Shown piece by piece: positions 43,590 to 55,869 of a stretch of 64,000 bases of DNA. The notes beneath the pieces are model-generated. The model searched no databases. It saw only the letters and a list, made by a program, of their open reading frames with translations, and was not told the origin of the DNA. This DNA is from Coptis chinensis (Eukaryota; Streptophyta; Magnoliopsida; Ranunculales; Ranunculaceae). The stretch is from NCBI GenBank assembly GCA_015680905.1, contig JADFTS010000110.1, forward strand, positions 88,371 to 152,370, in the 5' to 3' direction. Position 1 is the first letter of the stretch. Every line of letters starts with the position of its first letter. Made by a program: the position numbers and the translations under genes.

Positions 43590-43960
43590 CCAAGCTTGGT
43601 TATGGTGGTGGTGGAGGTGGTGTCTATGGTAGTGGAACCAATTTTGATGGAGGTGCTACTGCTGGTGGTTATGGTGGAAGCGGTGGGGAGTATGGTGCCG
43701 CTGCTTGAGGTAGCAGTGATAATTTTTTTAGTGGTGGTGCAAGTGGCAGCGGCTATGGTATGGTCAAAATGATCTTTTAGATAATGAGCCCTCAAGAAGA
43801 TCTTTGGAGGTGGCGTTGATAATTTTTTAGTGGTGGTGCAATAAGTGGCGTGGCTATGGTACGGTCAGAATGATCATTTAGATAATGAGCATGAAGACTT
43901 TGCTGACAAGAGGGGATCAGAAATCTCTATGTATAATGTGCAAAAAATGACTTGAATGCT
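43590..43960 (+). pseudogene. Glycine-rich (RNA-binding-type) protein C-terminal fragment
   Basis: The plus strand encodes LGYGGGGGGVYGSGTNFDGG then ATAGGYGGSGGEYGAAA and a stop. Two diverged copies of a GYG-QND-LDNE segment follow (about 43740-43795 and 43845-43895), the second continuing EDFADKRGS. A Gly/Tyr-rich tail ending DNExxDFAxKRG is typical of plant mitochondrial glycine-rich RNA-binding proteins. The RRM is absent. The opposite-strand and valine-rich readings here are artefacts of GGT repeats. Confidence 0.55.
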
Positions 43961-44930
43961 CATAAGATTTGAATTTTTGTACCAAGTATAGTGAAAATAA
44001 GGATATTAGTTGGTCGCGATCCCCCTTCTTTCTTAGTTAATGGCCACTCATTATGTTTTGATATTTGTGTCGGCTTTAATGTGAGAATGTTTTGGCTAAT
44101 TGGTCATATGTTGTCATGCGTACCAGATTTGATATCTAAATATGTCAAAGCGTAGTTACTGTTGGTTAGTGTTGGCCAGCCTTCAAAGTTGCTAATAAAC
44201 CGAAGTTCATGTGTTTGATATGCTACTGGGAACTATATTTATCAAATTTGAGTAAAAAAAAAGTTACACAACTATATGAATTAGGAGTATGTTCACTCTT
44301 TCCAAATGAATTAACCAACGTTTCAATCAAATGTGTGATGTAATCTCAAAATCCAATTCCTTAATCAACATTTGTAACTTATATTATACAAAAAATATTC
44401 ACTAGCCTTTAAATTCCATACTCTAGGAAGTTAAGTGATGAACTAGGCATTTACTAAAATTTAAAGCATTCATCTCTTCCGGTCAGGGTTTGGTTATTAC
44501 AAGAGGGCTAGCAGGTTGGGCACTATTGGGGAAACTTCTTGGAAGACTATTTTCTTTGGAGGGAGGATGAAGAAGAGCCAGAGGGCGGTGTGTTTTCCAA
44601 CCACACATATAATTTTTTATAGAGTTGCATAAGAAGTGTATGATTAAATTACATACCCTTTGTATCAAGACATTATGTCTCTAAATTAAATAAGCTAATT
44701 CTTTTGAAATGATATGTAGTCTAAATTAGCTTGCTACAATATGGATTATCTCGTGTTTTGGGAGATAGCTTCAGATAAAAGTAAAGACTTCTTTGTAAGG
44801 CGATAGATGATAAAGCGATAATAGTAGGATTATTGAATAGCTTTAGATGAACTAAGTGATCGACAAACATTCAAATGCCATATGAAAGCTTATATTAAAC
44901 CTCCAAATCTGATGTTGAAGTATGTAGTGT

Positions 44931-44961
44931 CGGTCTCACACATTCTATAAGTGTGAGACCG
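44931..44961. other. Perfect 11-bp inverted repeat
   Basis: CGGTCTCACAC (44931-44941) and GTGTGAGACCG (44951-44961) with a 9-base spacer. It is followed by TATAAATATA at about 45007-45016 and a (CTT)n tract at about 45078-45096. It could be part of a decayed transposon or promoter-like sequence. Confidence 0.6.
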
Positions 44962-45400
44962 CACCTTTATTTAGCTTGTTGCTATTTAGGTTATTCCATC
45001 TCTAGTATAAATATATGCATTGTAGGTTAGGGTAAATATACTCTAAACCCTACCTTCTTCTTTGTGCCTCCATCCTTTTTCTTCTTCTTCTTCTTCTACA
45101 CACTCAATCCCTTTTAACCTAACAAGCTAACCACCATATGTATCTCCTAGCATAAATAACATCTGAGTTACATTGAAAGTTTGTATATGGTGAGTTAGAT
45201 GCGAGTGATGAACTGAAAAAGAATTCAACTAGAGTATTGTATGTTATAATCACTCACTTGAATTAGAGTCATTCTAGGGCGGTTGGATTTTACAAAATAA
45301 AACTCCACAAATACAAAATATTTACTTTTGGACGGTGTTTTTTCTATGCTTTATGATACTTTCTCTTTGCAATTGATAAGGTGAACTATCAATGTAGCAG

Positions 45401-45429
45401 GTCCGGCTGCAGGCGGACTAATTGGCTAG
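45401..45429 (+). other. Helitron 1 3' terminal hairpin and CTAG
   Basis: GTCCG-loop-CGGAC, seven-base spacer, CTAG, then T. It shares ATTGGCTAG with the Helitron 2 end. Confidence 0.75.
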
Positions 45430-45519
45430 TACGTATTAAAAATGAGAAATATGAAAGGTTGCGATATCTTGAGCGTTAGTTTTTCCAAAAGACAAAAAAT
45501 GTTCAATATGTTCAACCCA

Positions 45520-45547
45520 CTAGCCAATATGCCGGCCTGTGGCCGGC
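45520..45547 (-). other. Helitron 2 3' terminal hairpin and CTAG
   Basis: On the minus strand GCCGGCC-ACA-GGCCGGC (45547-45531), then ATATTGG, CTAG (45523-45520) and T in the flank. The stem is strong and entirely GC. Confidence 0.8.
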
Positions 45548-45549
45548 TT

Positions 45550-47200
45550 ACTACATTAATAGTTGATTTGCTCCAGACTATTATAAGTGTATATTGTGCA
45601 ATTATTCAATGTTTTAAGAGAAAAAGTGCAAGCCTATTATTCAAGTGTATTGGGCTTTAAAAACATCAACCTGTCAACAAAATATTCACTCACATAAATA
45701 AACTAAGGATACAATTTTTGCAAACTTTCTGAAGCAACAACAACTCAACCAATAATTATTGATCGCAATATCAAGTACACATATTTTGGCACTCTAAAAT
45801 AGTTGCCACTACTAACACTTACTAATATTATTTAATTTTGGTACTACAGATGTTATGGTACCTATAAACAACGACCAAGAGGATCAATAGTAGACATAAG
45901 CAAAGTTAAAGTGTCCCTCCAATCAACAACTTTTGACTATTAAAGAGTAAAGTTCCTACTAAACCTCAGTCTCTTTGTTAGATCATGACTATAAATCCGT
46001 TTTTCAACTCATTGTCTTGAAGAGCAGCATTTTGCAACAATGATACCAACAAAGAATCACAAAGGCACCAATGTGAGAAAAAAAAACACAATTGCACATT
46101 ATTGTTTATACTATGAAGTAATCTATGAATGAGAGAACAAAGCTTCATGAATGTATTCACTTGAAATCAACATTGACTATATTACCTCCTGATAAGAGAT
46201 GCAAAGTTTTTGTACTAAAAGCGTATATAATTCCATAGTTCCATAAACAAATAAATGAGGATTATGGGATTGTATCATAGGATTGAGGACTCTAGTAAAA
46301 ATTGCATTTAGGCCCGATTGGAGAACTAATTAGACGCCTCTGTCTCAATAATCTCCTTTAAAAATTGTAAAATTGCAATAAGCTAGTTTACTTAGGGATG
46401 AGTAAATCAATTTTCGTATCGTTTTCTAATAAAAGAAAGCCATACACTCATAAACAAAGGTGAAGTAGAACAACCCAATTTTTTTTTTTATATTGCGGGT
46501 AGTTTATTTGGATCCATTTAACTATGCACCATCTAAATAACATTGATTAGATAAAACTATGCAAGCCAAATGTTATAAAAAACCAAAATAGTAAGTGACA
46601 TGTCATTCTTAACATTACGTGACATATAGCATTTGAATAAGCTTGTATTCTCGAACTCCATTGTTTATGACATGCGGGCATCCACCCCTGTTTAACTCCA
46701 ATTCTCGGGCATAAATCTTCATTTTTATCAGATCTCATCTTATTCAAATGCTTCAGTGCACTTTCAGTAAGTGAAATAGCAGGTGCAAGTGTGAGGAAAA
46801 GTAAGCATACCTTTAAGCCCTACAATCAATGCCAAAGAAAGAAACTTTCATTTCCGTGTCTTCTTCAGTTCAACAATGGGCGTTTGAGTTTTTAAAAAGC
46901 GTAAGGAGCCGTGATGTCGTCGTCTTTTCAGATTGGATATTCGTTTTGTTTCCTTTGAACATGATAGTCGCTATTGAGAGATGGTGGTTTGAGAGAGGGA
47001 ATTTTTTGTTGTGGTGGTGTTAGAGAGAGAAGGGGGTGGGAATGGAAGAAAGAATGGGTTTTGAGTAAGGGAAACCATTGATTCCCCAACTGGAATTTCG
47101 TTTACCAATTGATGCTGCTAAAGTATCACCTGTGTGTTTTTTGAAACGGGTTATTGATAGATAAACACAAATCATAAGCTAATGGAAATTAAATTTATAA
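45550..47200. other. 3' part of Helitron 2, no gene recognised
   Basis: Short frames only. A possible continuation of the Helitron coding region (GDTLAASIGKRNSSWG after an AG acceptor) is visible on the minus strand near 47135-47080 and soon ends. Confidence 0.4.
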
Positions 47201-47215
47201 ATTAAATAATATTAC

Positions 47216-50200
47216 TTATATACCTGCGACCATTGCATCCATCACATTGTTGTATATATCAACCCTAATTTCTTCTTGGTGTGTCCGATACCAACGCATT
47301 TTTTGATCTTCTAGACATGTATAACCATCAACAATGACTGTTTGACGTAAACGTCCACCTATCCAGAGTAATCGACTTTCCAGTGTCCTTTTCTGTAGTC
47401 TAAAAGCCCAATATTGTCTCATAGTAATCGTATCTCTTTTATGATCATCTATACTAGAAACTCTGTCATTTTCCTCACTATTAGGAAGTTTTCTATAAGG
47501 AATCCCAAGTCTATAGCCATCTTCACCACGGGGAAACATTAAAGGATATTGCAAAGCCATGAATTTAGGATGTAATTCATTATTCTCACTACAATAGAAA
47601 GGCTCATTTGCGATTGCCATACCCGTCACTAAATGTGTGAAAAAGCATCATGAATTGATCAATTACAACGCCAAACTAGGGCATAAAAAGCGTTGCAAAA
47701 AAGTGCATCACAAAAGCTCAATTGTGACGCGCCAAGTGGCGTTGCAAAAACTTAAAAGCTTTTGCAACACCCCATTAGTGTTGGTACTACATTTTTCGTG
47801 GCTACTTCTATTTTCAAAAATAAATAAATCTCCAAACTATTTCAAACTATTTGCCACGCATGGCGGCGCAACAACTTGGATTTTCCAACACTGTGACCAT
47901 CACAAAAGGTGTGCTTATAGCTATGCCGATTAGTGTTGCAAAAGATCGAGCTATTAGCTACAACTTTAGCGTTGCAAAAGATTGAGCTTTAGCTGCCCTT
48001 TTTTTGTTGTTGCAAAAGCTAAAATTTTAGTAGCTACCTACTGTGCGCTAGTTCTTGAAATTTTAGTAGATAAATCGTCTTCCCTTTCTCGCCACAACTT
48101 TTGCATAGCAAATAGTGTAGTGATTCTTTTAAGTTTTGGACTCACGCCAAATACAATTTATGTTGACAACAATAACAGTCATATATATAAACAATTCACA
48201 AGAATCATATCAAAACAAATTTTATTAATTAAAAATCATCCATTAACCATTACAAAAGTAATTCAAGCATATCCACAAAGGTCTTTTCCAATACATCAGC
48301 TCGATAATCTTCACAACGATCCAGTTAATTTAAACAAATTTCTCAAAACTTGATTTTAGCAAAATATACAAAGCTTCAAAGTCGCCGATTTGAACAAAGA
48401 ACCCAAGTTCTCTTCATAAATCTACCAATATCCAATCAACAAACTCTGGTACAACGAATTAAAAAAAGACATAAGTAAACTTATATATCCAAGAAAACAA
48501 AGCTAAAATGCATTTAAGTAAGCAATGCATGTCAAAATCAGGTAAGCACCATTACATTTGCAAAGATCAGGAAAACTTGGAACAAAGACAAAAAAAGTCA
48601 AGATAAGATTTAATGTTGAGAAAACTTATAAATAAATTAAGAACACGAAACATATTGCAATGGGGAGAATCTCCGGTGATATAGGAATTAGCAAGAAGCT
48701 CCTCCTGTTGCATAATACAACCACATACACAATGAGATCAAAATTACAATGCCTACAATTAAAAATATATGATCGAGAAATCATTGGGGATATCTTTTGC
48801 TTTTGATAGGAGTAATAACTTAGCGGAATGCACACAAACAACTATAATCTAGCCAAGCATTAGATTTAAGATTAGTGGCACATTATGGCTGCTAATTCAG
48901 ACAATTAACAAAAAATTAGTCACTCAGTACAATACATAATACAAAGTATGAAGTAAATTTTCAAAGCTTACCTAGCTAGAAAAAAGGAACTAGATTTCCA
49001 AACCAAGATATGTCCCCCAGTAGTTATCACTTGTGCTCTTCTCCAACTTGTTTACAACAAAAACATTTTGACTTCCAAATTAAAGAAATAACCTTATCCA
49101 TGACTACAAATGCTAAGCACATAAATTTGCCATGGTCCAAGTATTTCACTCATTTATCCAAAATCTACAAAAACCAAGTACATAAAGCATAATTAACAAA
49201 TTTCTTAGTTAAACCTAGGTCATCTCATTTGGAAAATTCATATATGACATACCAACTTTCGTACTCATCAAAAAAATTTCAACTACTTTTTTACAGGATT
49301 AATATTTTTTTTTCCTTTACTAATAGGTTTTTCAGGTCTCGGTTCGGGGATTTCATAAATAGTTCCTTCACTCCTAGTCCGAACAATGTATCATGATATT
49401 CAATAAACCAATTAACTCCAAATATCCTTCCTCCGAGGCATGGCGGAAAAGTGATTAAGGGGGTCAACCTAGTTTTCAAAGACACCTATAAACCCCCAAT
49501 TTGGAGCATAATGTAGACTTGTACTCCAATATATTCTCATAGTTTGCAATTTAAACCTTAATCATTTCCTTGAAAAACTTTTAGTCTCAGACCAATTTAA
49601 AAAAAAAACAAATTAACAAATATAAATATCATAAAAGACATAAGAGAAACATGAAAATTATTACAAGTTGATAAGACGATATGTTTAGAGCTTTGCATTC
49701 TTCAATAACCGTCCTCATCTAGAAGCTCTTCCAAAGTGAATTCTTCCTTATCCAAAATTGCCTCCACTTATAAAATGGATATGATAACAAAGAATAAAAA
49801 AATAAAGCTTCAACTTGTTACATAACAGTCAATACATCAAGAAACATTAATTTATGTCTACAAGATTGTAACATAAACACCAGCTAACTAGAAATAGGTT
49901 TCTATTTCATTCAAAGTAAAAAAGAAATAGTAATTACATGGAAAGCCTATTTTGCGAAAAATCAAGAAAAACGATAACAATAGTTGGTTACAACTATTAA
50001 TTACAATTTGTGTATGAAGAATTCAATTCGAATAATAAATATATTCAATTAATTAGAATAAACCAAACAAACGAGTAAAAGAATAGAAGATTACAGGTGA
50101 GGCAGTGAGGGAGGACGTGTGCCAAAACATCTTGGAAAGGTAAAATGAGCAACATCACCTTCAAATCTCTCTCTCTCTGAGTGAATAAACCTTCAAATTT

Positions 50201-52373
50201 CTTTTGACCGCGCCGGAGGAGAGGAGGAAGAAGATTTTTTTTTGGTATGAATATGAGTTGGTGGCAGTAAAGAAAATAAGAGGGTGGGAGGGGTTTTCCA
50301 ATTTTTAGGGTTGGAATCCAATAATTAGAAAGGCTCGCGAGAAAATTTGGTTGAATTATAACATCCCTCCCCAATAAAAAGACCATCAGCGACGCCATTG
50401 TCGTAGCAACGAAGGTAAAGAGATAAAAACTTTATTTATTATTTTACCAAAATAATTAATCACGCCTATTGGTCACGCAAAAGGCATGACAATAAATAAG
50501 TTTAACTAAGGCTGATGCAGACAGAACACAAAACTATTAGGGACGCCTACATGTGTCACAATAGATATCTTTTACCAACAAATTTTGAGCGCTGCAAAAG
50601 AGTACGCTGCAACTGAACCCTTCTGTTGTAGTGTCTCTCTAAACATCCTCTAGTTTCAACAATTATGTCCCTAAAATCATTAACATTAAATCCATCTCCT
50701 TCAATTAAAGCTGCAACTTCAATTCATTGCGGTTATGGGTTGTATTAATCTTCCATCACTCTGCGAGAATTAATAAGTCTTAGGCGGACATCAATCATTT
50801 CATCTTCTTTAAATCTGCCTCTAGCCATCCTAAAAGACTGTACAACTTTACTGTGTTGATCAAACATTTTGATCAATCCATCAACAATTACAGGATTGAC
50901 AACTTCATTATCTTCTTCATTGAATATTTGCATCCTATTCTTCAGTTCATTTTGAGTATCGTATACATATAACTGGACAAATTGAGGAGGCTTATTTTCG
51001 AATGGAAGAAGAGACCCAATTTTATGATGATTTTGCCCACTTATTCTGAAAATGAAAGGACCTCCTCCATTATTGATAGTCTTATCTATCTTGCCTCTGT
51101 AGAAGTAAATTGAAACATGGAGTTGTATGTCTATATATATATCTTCTAAATTTAGTAGATCTTGTTCCTCCTTTCAAGTCCAAGAGTTTATTAAGAAACT
51201 CAGGGGCATCCTCAAATAGTGGAAGTTGAACTTTTCCTTCTCCACAACATATAGAGAACGTTAGAACAGATGATATTTCTATGTTGTTTCTTTCTTCTTC
51301 CCAAAGAATTGCTCCATAGTACATACACTCTTCAGTTGGTGGTCTAAAGTCATGAACGCCTAAAATATAAAAATTATTAGTGAACTTGGCAAACATTATG
51401 AATAAAATATTAGAACTGAAGAAAAAAAACACGTACCATCAATGTTAGTATATTTGCTTAGAGCACGATGAATTTTTCTTTGCTTTTGCAAACGTTTATT
51501 ACTTTCACTGATATTTGTGATTTGAGATATTGAAGTCATTATACGATGCATAGCATCTGTAAGATTCAAAGTACCTGTTTGGTCTGCGTAATAAAAATTA
51601 TCAAATTTCGTAAACTTTAATTTTCAAACGACTATATATTACAATTTTACCTTTATTTGAACGCAAGTTGTGTTCCTTGGATGCCAACAAACGACTACGT
51701 TTCTTTAAATCCAACAAACGACTTCGATTAAGGCGAGCTATTTTAGCTGTTTGTTCCTTTGTAGATTCAACATTGACTGTTTGAGAATTATACCAAAAAA
51801 GGGTAAAGTTAAGCCATTTCTTGTAGAAAGGAGATTATAATTGTTTTTTCATTATAAAATAAGTTAGTTAATTATTCAAAGACAATTGGTTAAATGATTG
51901 ATCTGTTGCTCATTTAATTCCTGTGTGTGTATCAATTCCTCCATAACAAAATTTGTCTCTGTATTTTCTTCCTCTGTAATTAATGCATAAAGGAAAGTAT
52001 AAGTATCAGTTTCCTACATCTACAGAATATCTTAAAATCAAATGAGAATAAAAAACATTATATTTTGATTTGGAAAGTTACATACCAGTGCGACTTTGAT
52101 ATTCCATTAGCTGTGGATGTCTTCTTCTATGCTCTTTTAGCATTTCTTCTCTATGGCTGTTGTTTGTACTTGCAGACATCATAATTCTTCTATGACGCTT
52201 AAGGTTAGACAATATATTCCCATAAGGTTAGACCCTTCAATATTTTATTTTGTTAGAATATTTATCAAGTGTGTATAATAAAAATTAAAACTTCGTACCA
52301 TTATTGTTTTTCAGTGCAAGAATACATCGACTATTGAACCGAGCAATTCTGGAGGTAGATATTTTTTCGTCAT
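47216..52373 (-). pseudogene. Helitron helicase-like N-terminal (Rep-region) protein, decayed and interrupted
   Basis: Minus-strand exons in order: MDDEKISTSRIARFNSRCIL from 52373, ending at a GT donor; basic repeat-like segments (STKEQTAKIARLNRSRLLDL, 51650-51780); TGTLNLTDAMHRIMTSISQI (51450-51590). Next comes RPPTEECMYYGAILWEEERN with CCGEGKVQLPLFEDAPEFLN (51180-51360), a conserved Helitron block. NGGGPFIFRISGQNHHKIGS and VDGLIKMFDQHSKVVQSFRM (50760-51070) follow. After the CACTA insertion it continues ELHPKFMALQYPLMFPRGED (47510-47575) and RQYWAFRLQKRTLESRLLWI, ending at a GT donor (47216). These are the Helitron_like_N region of plant Rep-helicases. The HUH Rep active site and the helicase were not found. 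Stops and the 3-kb insertion make it nonfunctional. Confidence 0.85.
47627..50633. mobile_element. CACTA-type non-autonomous element (3.0 kb) inside Helitron 2
   Basis: The left end starts CACTAAATG and the right end finishes TGTTGTAGTG (reverse complement CACTACAACAG). It splits the Helitron coding sequence between RDIIVETRGCLER and the YPLMFPRGEDGYR block. Subterminal copies of GCGTTGCAAAA/GCGACGCC-like motifs occur at both ends, as in plant CACTA families. The 3-bp flanks (CGT left, TCT right) do not match, and the termini agree only in CACTA, so the assignment is not certain. No TPase-like ORF was recognised; the AT-rich interior has only short frames. Confidence 0.6.
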
Positions 52374-52379
52374 CCATAA

Positions 52380-53405
52380 GGTAAACCTGAACAACTCTTC
52401 CTCTCTTTCGCTAAAGCTTTAACTCCTCTTATAGTTGTTGCTTATCTCTGAAGGACAGGAATCACCCACCATCTCTGTTGGTTCAACTCGAGGCTAATAT
52501 CAATCTTATTCATCGCACTGATAATGATTTAGAAATTGTCTTCTTAGACAAGACTTACTTGACTATATCAAAGAACCTTTGGGGATTTCTTAGCAACTGT
52601 GTAATCTCAAACTATAAAACAGTTTTTGTTTATCAGAAGATATGTGACACTAAAGAGGATCTTGGCATTTACAAAAAACAGTTTGCTTACAACTTTTGTT
52701 GAGAGATTTTGTTTGGTATGAACTGATGAGGAGAAGATTTATCAACACTCAGATATCTGTTAGTTATAGTAGTAATAGAGTTCTAGGACTTCTAAGACTG
52801 TCAGTGTTGTGTTAGCTTTAGACTTTTAATTGTATAAGATTTGTAATTGTGTAAGAACTGAGTTAGCTTTAGACTTTTAATTGTATAAGACTTCTTAAGT
52901 TTATCCTTGGACATTCGAGTTGAATTTCTATGCAAGTAAGATAACGTCATTTAATTTGTATTTTTTGGATAGTAAAAAAGGTTATCTAAATTTGATTGTT
53001 TCCAATTTAATCTTAGCATTTGTACTAATTTATTGGGTTATCTACTTATCTCAATAAAGAGTGTGAAACAAAATCAAATTCCTAGTTTCGTGGAAGATAA
53101 AACAGAATATTAACATAAATAGATCCTATATAATAGAAAACTTTTTATTTGTCATTAATTTTTTTATTCCATGTGTCATCATATTACATGCTAGCAAAAT
53201 ATGGGGTCTCTAAAAATTGGAGCCTTGTGCAGTTGCACCTCTCGCACTCCCTCAACACCTGCGCAGCCTCATCGTGCCAATTGATCTATCAAAGGCCGAA
53301 TCAAAACATATATGTTAATGTCATTGTTAACCGAAGTATTAGCATTATTAGCATTATGGTTATTTAGGTTGTAAATAAAGGAATTGGAAGAGGTGCGCGG
53401 TTAGG
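52380..53405. other. Noncoding stretch with a small direct repeat
   Basis: GTTAGCTTTAGACTTTTAAT with TTGTATAAGA occurs at about 52812 and 52862. A plus-strand frame (52478-52702) is of doubtful meaning. No gene recognised. Confidence 0.4.
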
Positions 53406-53409
53406 ACAT

Positions 53410-53715
53410 TCAATGCTCTTTCCCAGTCAGCTGCTGTAGAACATAGGATATTAGGATGGGGTATTTCTTTCCTTCCGCATCTTCTTTGATAATATTGCAA
53501 AGGTGTAAATTAATCTTTGAAAGATGGTCAGCAGCTTTGTTGGCTTCTTTCCATGAATGGGTTTTTCGTTGATGATTTGCATGATGTTCTTGACAATGTA
53601 TGGTGAAATTAATAGCAAGACCCTTACATGAATTGCGAAAAACAACAACTGATGGTTGCTGGCCTATCTGCTGCATAGCGGGGACAACTGGTGCACTCTG
53701 GCTTCCAGATGACAA
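53410..53715 (-). pseudogene. Possible RNase H-like (LINE-derived) fragment
   Basis: A minus-strand frame with HSWKEANKAADHLSKINLHL, which resembles the HxxREANxxADxLAK block at the end of plant LINE RNase H domains, preceded by NFTIHCQEHHANHQ. The acidic residues earlier in the domain are not clear, so this is tentative. Confidence 0.35.
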
Positions 53716-54014
53716 CTAAGGCTGGCTAGCTGAAGGAATAGCAAGTGTATGAGTTTGTGATATTGATTGGTAGTGAGTTGAAGCATTGATGTAAATTGGA
53801 GCTCACCATAAGAAGATGGTGCAAACTACATGAGTCTAATGACAATAAATGAAAGATTAGAATTCATCCAACACTCTTTAAGTAAACAACATCTTATACA
53901 TACACATTAAGACAAACTCATACAGTAAATTATTCCAGCATTTGGTATAGACGGACAGATTTCAAAAACATGAGGTCCATGGTATGTAACAAATTTCATG
54001 AGACTGCTTTGGTC

Positions 54015-54372
54015 AATCTTTTGAGTTGCTCGTCATTAACATTTTGTGATCGACTACTAATGTAGTTAGATTCTAATACATCGACCACCTCTCCAGATGA
54101 ATCCAACATCACAAAAGTGGTTGCAAGCTTTCCACGTCCCCAACAACAAGCCATGATTCTTGGTGTAGCTTCATCATCGGGGTTAGGTCATTACTCCCCT
54201 TCCACTTATATGGTGCTACAGAAACCTTTGACCAAAACTGCTTCCCATATTCCATCAGCAGAATTTTTTTGGATCTAGCAGTCAACACAGAAGGCACTTC
54301 TTTTTCCATCGAAGGAATAAGAAAATTTGAGAATGCATCCTTCAATGACAGTTCATTCTACATTATCGGCCT
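54015..54372 (-). pseudogene. SPT6-like transcription elongation factor fragment
   Basis: The minus strand reads AFSNFLIPSMEKEVPSVLTA, LLMEYGKQFWSKVSVAPYKW and, after a one-base shift near 54190, DDEATPRIMACCWGRGKLAT, TFVMLDSSGEVVDVL and SQNVNDEQLKRL. This is the central region of plant SPT6, a histone chaperone that travels with RNA polymerase II. The piece joins directly to ILP1-like sequence at its 5' side. The frameshift and missing domains exclude function. Confidence 0.78.
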
Positions 54373-54379
54373 CCCTGCA

Positions 54380-55300
54380 TTTTGCAACCGTGGTCCATTA
54401 ACCGCACTCCCACCACCCTCAATGTTCCACTTATACTTGTTCCCCTTGATTCAAATGAAGTTCGCGATCACCAACCTCACTTCCCGGCTGCCCAATTCCC
54501 AAAGAATCCTAAGATTCAGATCAACAATCGAGGGAAGTCCTAGATTCTTACTGTAGCGCCACATAAGCTACAATCCAACATAGGTGACCTAGATTCAGAT
54601 CTTGACTCAGGAAAAACTAATTTTTTCTTTCTAGTGTCTCTTTTAAGAGAAGCAGAGATAAGGGCATGTTTGATAGGTCGATAGGTCCAGGATGATGTGA
54701 AGGCCAGAGTAAGTTTGTATTCGGACCAAAGGAGCATTCGTCTCTAGCTGATTGAGCAGAGTGTTCTTCATAGTCTGGAACGTTAAGAACCCATCTTGGC
54801 TCCCATCCACACAGGCTAATCAGCTTTTGGATTGTCAATGAAAAACATTAACCAATGTAAAACGAAAAGGATGAAACTTCTACTTCGAGTAGCCAAATAA
54901 TATATGTTTATCAAGTCACCAGCATGAATAAATATTTCTACATATCTTACATGAGAATAAATGCAGAAAGTGTTATCTTGACTGATGAACTCTATTCCTT
55001 GTATGTAACCTGTTTCTCTAGCTAAAATTTCTGACTGGGCTAGAAGACGATCAATTTGTGAACTCCTAGAAAGTCGCATCTGACCAATTGCAGAGGCAGC
55101 AATAACAGAAAGGGAAACAAATTGCAACAATCCGTCGCATCGATCTTTAAAGCCCCAATTAGTGCTGAAGGTGGGGTTGGAGGAAACTGAACTAAGCTTT
55201 CCTCACAGCTATTTCCCCTCCAAGGACATGAGGTTCCATGCACAACATTAAGCTACTTGGCAAAAGCTTTACCGGCATTATTAGCTTGATGCAAAGAAGA
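54380..55300 (-). pseudogene. ILP1/NIPA-like C3HC zinc-finger protein fragment
   Basis: The minus strand carries NNAGKAFAK (stop) LNVVHGTSCPWRGNSCEESL then VQFPPTPPSALIG, and after a one-base deletion DRCDGLLQFVSLSVIAASAI with QMRLSRSSQIDRLLAQ (about 55290-55020). An intervening intron-like segment follows, then QKLISLCGWEPRWVLNVPDY, EEHSAQSARDECSFGPN (54830-54710), LLDCSLCGATVRI (about 54580-54545) and GGGSAVNGPRLQNAGRPI (about 54420-54370). These are blocks of the plant IAP-like protein 1 / NIPA family (C3HC zinc finger and following region). Internal intron remnants show genomic capture. It has one in-frame stop and at least one shift. Confidence 0.75.
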
Positions 55301-55869
55301 AGAGGGTTCTCGGTTATTTGTTCTCGGACTTGGACGAAGTAGTAGAAGTCTTGAACATCATTAATATCATCTACCCTCACATAACTGAAAATACACAAAA
55401 AAAACAATCCCAAAAATCCGAAACAACCCCATCAAGAGAATTCCTCCACCGACACAAAAACATAAGAACGGTCACCATCTTCCTTAGCCTCTTCATCCGG
55501 TCACATCCGACCTTCCACTCAAATCCCCATTATCATCACTGCCGATAAATAGAATATGTAGATTCTAGTTCTAATTGTGTATTATCTCGGGAGAGGAGTC
55601 TATTTCCAATGAGGTCTGCTCCTTTGCGGGCGATCTAAAGGTTCTTCCACGTAGATATCCTCATCGGTTCTCCATTTCTTGATACCACTACAGGTTGTTT
55701 CTAATCTATTGCTTTTAACAATTTCAATAGGCATAGACTGTGAGTCCTCATTATTTCCCATCACAACTCCCCGAATCTAATGTGTCTTGGTCTCAGGACT
55801 TTATCTCCCCATCAACATTACATTTCAATTTGAATCGGGCTTATCTAGTCATTGTAGTTCAGATTGAAT

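Larger units (their letters stand above)
38263..45429 (+). mobile_element. Helitron 1 (7.2 kb, plus strand) with captured gene fragments
   Basis: The 5' end is TCAAAGACTATTAATACT preceded by A (38262). The 3' end has a hairpin GTCCG (45401-45405) / CGGAC (45414-45418), then TAATTGG and CTAG (45426-45429), followed by T. TC at 5', hairpin plus CTAG at 3', insertion between A and T, and no target duplication are the four Helitron hallmarks. The 5' 130 bp match the 5' end of Helitron 2 in inverted orientation, confirming that both are ends of one family. Captured pieces inside are all on the plus strand: SNAP33-like, P-type PPR, an exon at 42119-42221, and a glycine-rich C-terminus. No Rep/helicase coding sequence was seen, so it is non-autonomous. 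Its 5' end lies 263 bp upstream of the PPR-DYW start codon. Confidence 0.75.

Noticed and set aside
43575..43795. Valine-rich and Thr/Ser-rich ORFs at the glycine-rich locus
   Set aside because: They are other frames of GGT repeats; the Gly/Tyr frame is the meaningful one.
44912..45126. Solo LTR (TG...CA) containing the GGTCTCACAC hairpin and TATAAATA
   Set aside because: The flanking 5-mers do not match and no second copy is present in the window.
50045..50398. 117-codon minus-strand ORF within the CACTA element
   Set aside because: Low-complexity hydrophobic reading of AT-rich DNA; no transposase motif and no conserved blocks.
53121..53140. Possible Helitron 5' end on the minus strand (TCTATTATATAGG)
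   Set aside because: The flanking base is T rather than A, and 57492 gives a 5' end that matches Helitron 1.
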